Shown: in pieces, positions 61,742-64,000 of the stretch
Layout of the letters: each line of letters starts with the position of its first letter
Numbering within the stretch: position 1 is the stretch's first letter
Source: Pedobacter lusitanus
GTDB taxonomy: Bacteria > Bacteroidota > Bacteroidia > Sphingobacteriales > Sphingobacteriaceae
DNA: 64,000 nt
Assembly: GCF_040026395.1 (NCBI RefSeq)
Contig: NZ_CP157278.1
Location: 186,001-250,000, forward strand
Direction: 5' to 3'
Program-made: the position numbers and the translations under genes
The notes under the pieces: generated by a model
Told to the model about the DNA's origin: nothing
Seen by the model: only the letters and a program-made list of their open reading frames with translations
Database searches by the model: none

Positions 61742-62929
61742 TTATCGGTAAAAGACCTCAAAATCTTTTGCCGTATAATTTTCAGGGAATCTTTCCTCTT
61801 GCAGGAAATAAGAAGCAGTTTTCCCGATTGCATCAGAGCACATTGCTGAATAACCGTTACAGCCGCTGGCTACATATAATCCGGTCTGAGCGGTCTCACC
61901 AATATAAGGTCTGCCATGTACAGAACGATTGATGATACATCTTTTAACCTGATAATCAACCGGCCTGATATGGGGTAATATCTTTAGTAAGGCTTGTTTT
62001 AATCTGTCGGTAAACTGCTCACTGTTACCTGCTCTGAACCAGTGCTGAACCTGTTCAAGATGATCAAAGTAAATATCCTCAGGTACATTACATCCCATTT
62101 TTATATAATACTTACCATCAGGATATTTAACTGGTTTGATCAGATAAATTCCTTCAGTTATATCATTGTCAATTTCGTATAAAAGAGAAGGGAGCCCGGA
62201 CAGCTCCTGAGCCTGGTCTTCAGTCAGCTGTGCCAACAGGATAATTTCATTTTTAATCTTTAAATCCAATGGCCGTGGAATAAGACCAAGGAAATTCACA
62301 AATGAACCTGCGGCCAGTAATATCTTTTTTGCCCGGTAAGTATTTCCTTCATGTGATTTAACGGAAAAACCCTGCTCATCTTTTGTTAATCCTATAATGG
62401 TTTCAGCTAGTATTGTCCCGTTATTCTGTTTGAAAATGCTTAACTGAGCCTGCAATAACAGACGTGGGTTGATCAGGCCGGCCGGAGATTCTTCCAGCAG
62501 CCCCTGTGAATGGTCAGGAAAGCTATAATCATTAAAATCCGCAGTGATTGCCGCGCCATCCATATAAGCTGTGTAATCGAGCTTAAACTGCCCGGCCAGA
62601 GAACCGGCATTGATCAGATAATCATCTTTTCCGGCAGGGTTTACATATAAGCAGCCTACAGGATCGTGAAATTTTATCCCGCTTTGTGCCGCTATAGTAT
62701 CATATTGTCTGACTGATTCCAGATTAAGACTTGTCCATACCTGATCTTTACCGATCAGCCGCTGTACCCGCGCCTGATCATAATGGCTGGCAAAAACTAT
62801 AGCCTGATTGTAATCCTCAGGCTCATCCGGCCCAATGACTGCAATTCTTTCTTTGTTGTAAGACAGGTATTTGGCCGCCGCTGACCCAACTAAACCTTTA
62901 CCAATAACGATGATGTCAAATTCGTTCAT
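61742..62929 (-). CDS. FAD-dependent oxidoreductase, DAO family
   Basis: A 395-residue protein with an N-terminal FAD motif (IIVIGKGLVGSAAAKYL, about 6-22) and the DAO ending RSVHGRPYIGETAQTGLYVASGCNGYSAMCSDAIGK, which closes the FAD site. Members oxidise amino acids, sarcosine or related amines. No signal peptide. The next gene to the right (on the same strand) is a SusD with a hairpin between, so co-expression is possible but not shown. Confidence 0.8.
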   Translation of the reverse strand: MNEFDIIVIGKGLVGSAAAKYLSYNKERIAVIGPDEPEDYNQAIVFASHYDQARVQRLIGKDQVWTSLNLESVRQYDTIAAQSGIKFHDPVGCLYVNPAGKDDYLINAGSLAGQFKLDYTAYMDGAAITADFNDYSFPDHSQGLLEESPAGLINPRLLLQAQLSIFKQNNGTILAETIIGLTKDEQGFSVKSHEGNTYRAKKILLAAGSFVNFLGLIPRPLDLKIKNEIILLAQLTEDQAQELSGLPSLLYEIDNDITEGIYLIKPVKYPDGKYYIKMGCNVPEDIYFDHLEQVQHWFRAGNSEQFTDRLKQALLKILPHIRPVDYQVKRCIINRSVHGRPYIGETAQTGLYVASGCNGYSAMCSDAIGKTASYFLQEERFPENYTAKDFEVFYR

Positions 62930-63045
62930 AAATTTCCTTTAATATCCGGTATCCATAAGCCGGCAATCTTTTCAGCCTCTGATAATTTTCAAGATAATAA
63001 TTTATTTAATGATCAATTGTGTCCGGTCTCTATTCTTAAAAATAA

Positions 63046-63093
63046 AAAATGGGCTGGTCAGGCATTCAGATAAGTGCCGGACCAACCCATTTT
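63046..63093 (-). terminator. hairpin after the SusD gene
   Basis: AAAATGGGCTGGTC at 63046-63059 and GACCAACCCATTTT at 63080-63093 pair with one C-A mismatch, and an inner GGCA/TGCC extends the stem. It lies 18 bases past the SusD stop. Confidence 0.6.
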
Positions 63094-63111
63094 ATGGAGA
63101 AAAGGAGTTAC

Positions 63112-64000
63112 TTAATAACCAGGATTCTGAACCAGATTTGGATCTGAATCTATATCATTTTGAGAAAAAGGCATCAGGTAATCTCTGCCAGCCCTGAATA
63201 CTCTTTGTTCAATTGCTCCTTTCTTTTGAGCTCCATTGAGCTTGATTGCACGGTTAAGTACGGTTTCGGCAATTCCCCAGCGTTTAACGTCAGAATAATA
63301 TAATCCCTCTCCGGCAAATTCTATTCTCCGCTCATGTCTTATGCGTTGTCTCATGGTTTCCTGACTTAATCCTGCAGGTAGCGGAGGCATTTTTATACTG
63401 CTTCTGTTCCTTACCATATTGATCGCATCATAGACACTCTGATCGGGACCGGAAGCTTCATTTTTAGCCTCGGCATACATAAGTAATATATCAGCATAAC
63501 GTAGCACTATACCATTGATTTGTGATTGATTATCTGAAACAGAAGTTGAGGTTGTATTATCGTAAACGGTATATTTTTTGAAACTATATCCGGTATAAAC
63601 TCCTGGCCATCCATCTGCCGATACCGGGTAAGGTTTACTGTTGTATAATACTCCTTTTCTGAATAAGGTCTGATCCAGACGCGGATCGCGGTTGTTGTTG
63701 GGATCAGCAGAATCTGCGGCTGGATTTGACGGGCTGTAAATTGTTCCATCTTTCATTTCATATTCATCTACAAGATCTTGTGTAGGCTCAATGGAACTCC
63801 ATCCAGGCGACAGGGCCGGATCATATATTCCAATATAGGTATCCCAGTTAGTGGCATATTTTGGCGCCAGAAACTGGACGTCAAAAATAACTTCCTGATT
63901 ATTTTCGCTGGCCTCTGTAAACAGACCTCTGTAATCAGGAAACAGACTATAACTCATAGCCATGACACTTTGTGCAGCTGTAGCAGCTTCTGCCCATCTT
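63112..64000 (-). CDS. SusD/RagB-family lipoprotein, C-terminal part
   Basis: The frame is open to the right edge, so the gene continues beyond it; the visible 296 residues are the C-terminal half. VLRYADILLMYAEAKNEA and RHERRIEFAGEGLYYSDVKRWG are the SusD motifs that pack the TPR-like core, and the end is the classic QNPGY. SusD proteins sit on the outer membrane as a lid for a SusC-type TonB transporter that must lie outside the window. The glycan or nutrient is unknown. Confidence 0.9.
   Translation of the reverse strand, partial: RWAEAATAAQSVMAMSYSLFPDYRGLFTEASENNQEVIFDVQFLAPKYATNWDTYIGIYDPALSPGWSSIEPTQDLVDEYEMKDGTIYSPSNPAADSADPNNNRDPRLDQTLFRKGVLYNSKPYPVSADGWPGVYTGYSFKKYTVYDNTTSTSVSDNQSQINGIVLRYADILLMYAEAKNEASGPDQSVYDAINMVRNRSSIKMPPLPAGLSQETMRQRIRHERRIEFAGEGLYYSDVKRWGIAETVLNRAIKLNGAQKKGAIEQRVFRAGRDYLMPFSQNDIDSDPNLVQNPGY

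Overview
The window looks like chromosome of a Bacteroidota member, most likely Sphingobacteriaceae and probably Pedobacter or a close relative. This rests on moderate-to-low GC (about 40% by eye), SusD/RagB and TonB-type beta-barrel proteins, AraC regulators with membrane-embedded N-termini, LytS/LytTR pairs, DUF3667 and HYC_CC_PP proteins, and several start regions with the Bacteroidota -7 box TAnnTTTG. Species cannot be fixed from the sequence alone.

Layout. 1-6.3 kb: an L-fucose release and oxidative degradation operon (GH29 fucosidase, L-fuconate dehydratase, SSS symporter, lipoprotein mutarotase, SDR dehydrogenase), divergent from a frameshifted AraC regulator. 6.3-14.4 kb: a TonB-type outer-membrane barrel, a 7TM-AraC regulator, GNAT/VOC/AraC small-molecule genes, a Tat-exported phosphoesterase and a secreted partner. 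14.6-18 kb: RraA-like protein, a sigma factor with a short anti-sigma-like partner, a stand-alone ClpP, an SRPBCC protein and a membrane-anchored AraC domain. 18-26.5 kb: a heavy-metal (probably Cu/Ag) efflux cluster with a split CusA pump, a TolC-like channel, two tandem adaptors and three copies of the same metal-binding domain. 26.4-29 kb: a GC-richer ABC exporter under an XRE/pentapeptide-repeat regulator. 29-42 kb: M20 amidohydrolase, aldo/keto reductase, a mono-haem lipoprotein, a LysR-controlled GNAT/EamA pair, an acyltransferase, membrane proteins, a PAS/LuxR regulator and two Asp-box lipoproteins. 42-50 kb: heptahaem cytochrome, a LytS/LytTR pair translationally coupled to a CocE-type hydrolase, an alpha/beta hydrolase and a subtilase. 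50-53 kb: AraC regulator, small membrane protein, FAD monooxygenase. 53.2-55.3 kb: a decayed accessory patch (broken zeta toxin with intact putative antitoxin, broken VOC gene) beside tRNA-Lys, with an 18-bp copy of the tRNA 3' end 0.9 kb away. 55.4-64 kb: OPT transporter, an intergenic 61-bp palindrome, an unknown secreted protein, APC permease, VOC protein, FAD oxidoreductase and a truncated SusD.

Five genes carry reading-frame breaks (AraC, CusA, DUF2007, zeta toxin, VOC). The zeta gene has two non-homopolymer indels and looks truly decayed; most of the others lie in or next to short homopolymers and could be slippage mutations or sequence errors. I see no prophage, insertion sequence, CRISPR array or complete defence system. 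The signals I find most interesting are the 61-bp palindrome, the tRNA-Lys attachment-like scar, the split metal pump with tandem adaptors, the XRE/pentapeptide ABC module and the sigma/anti-sigma/ClpP group.
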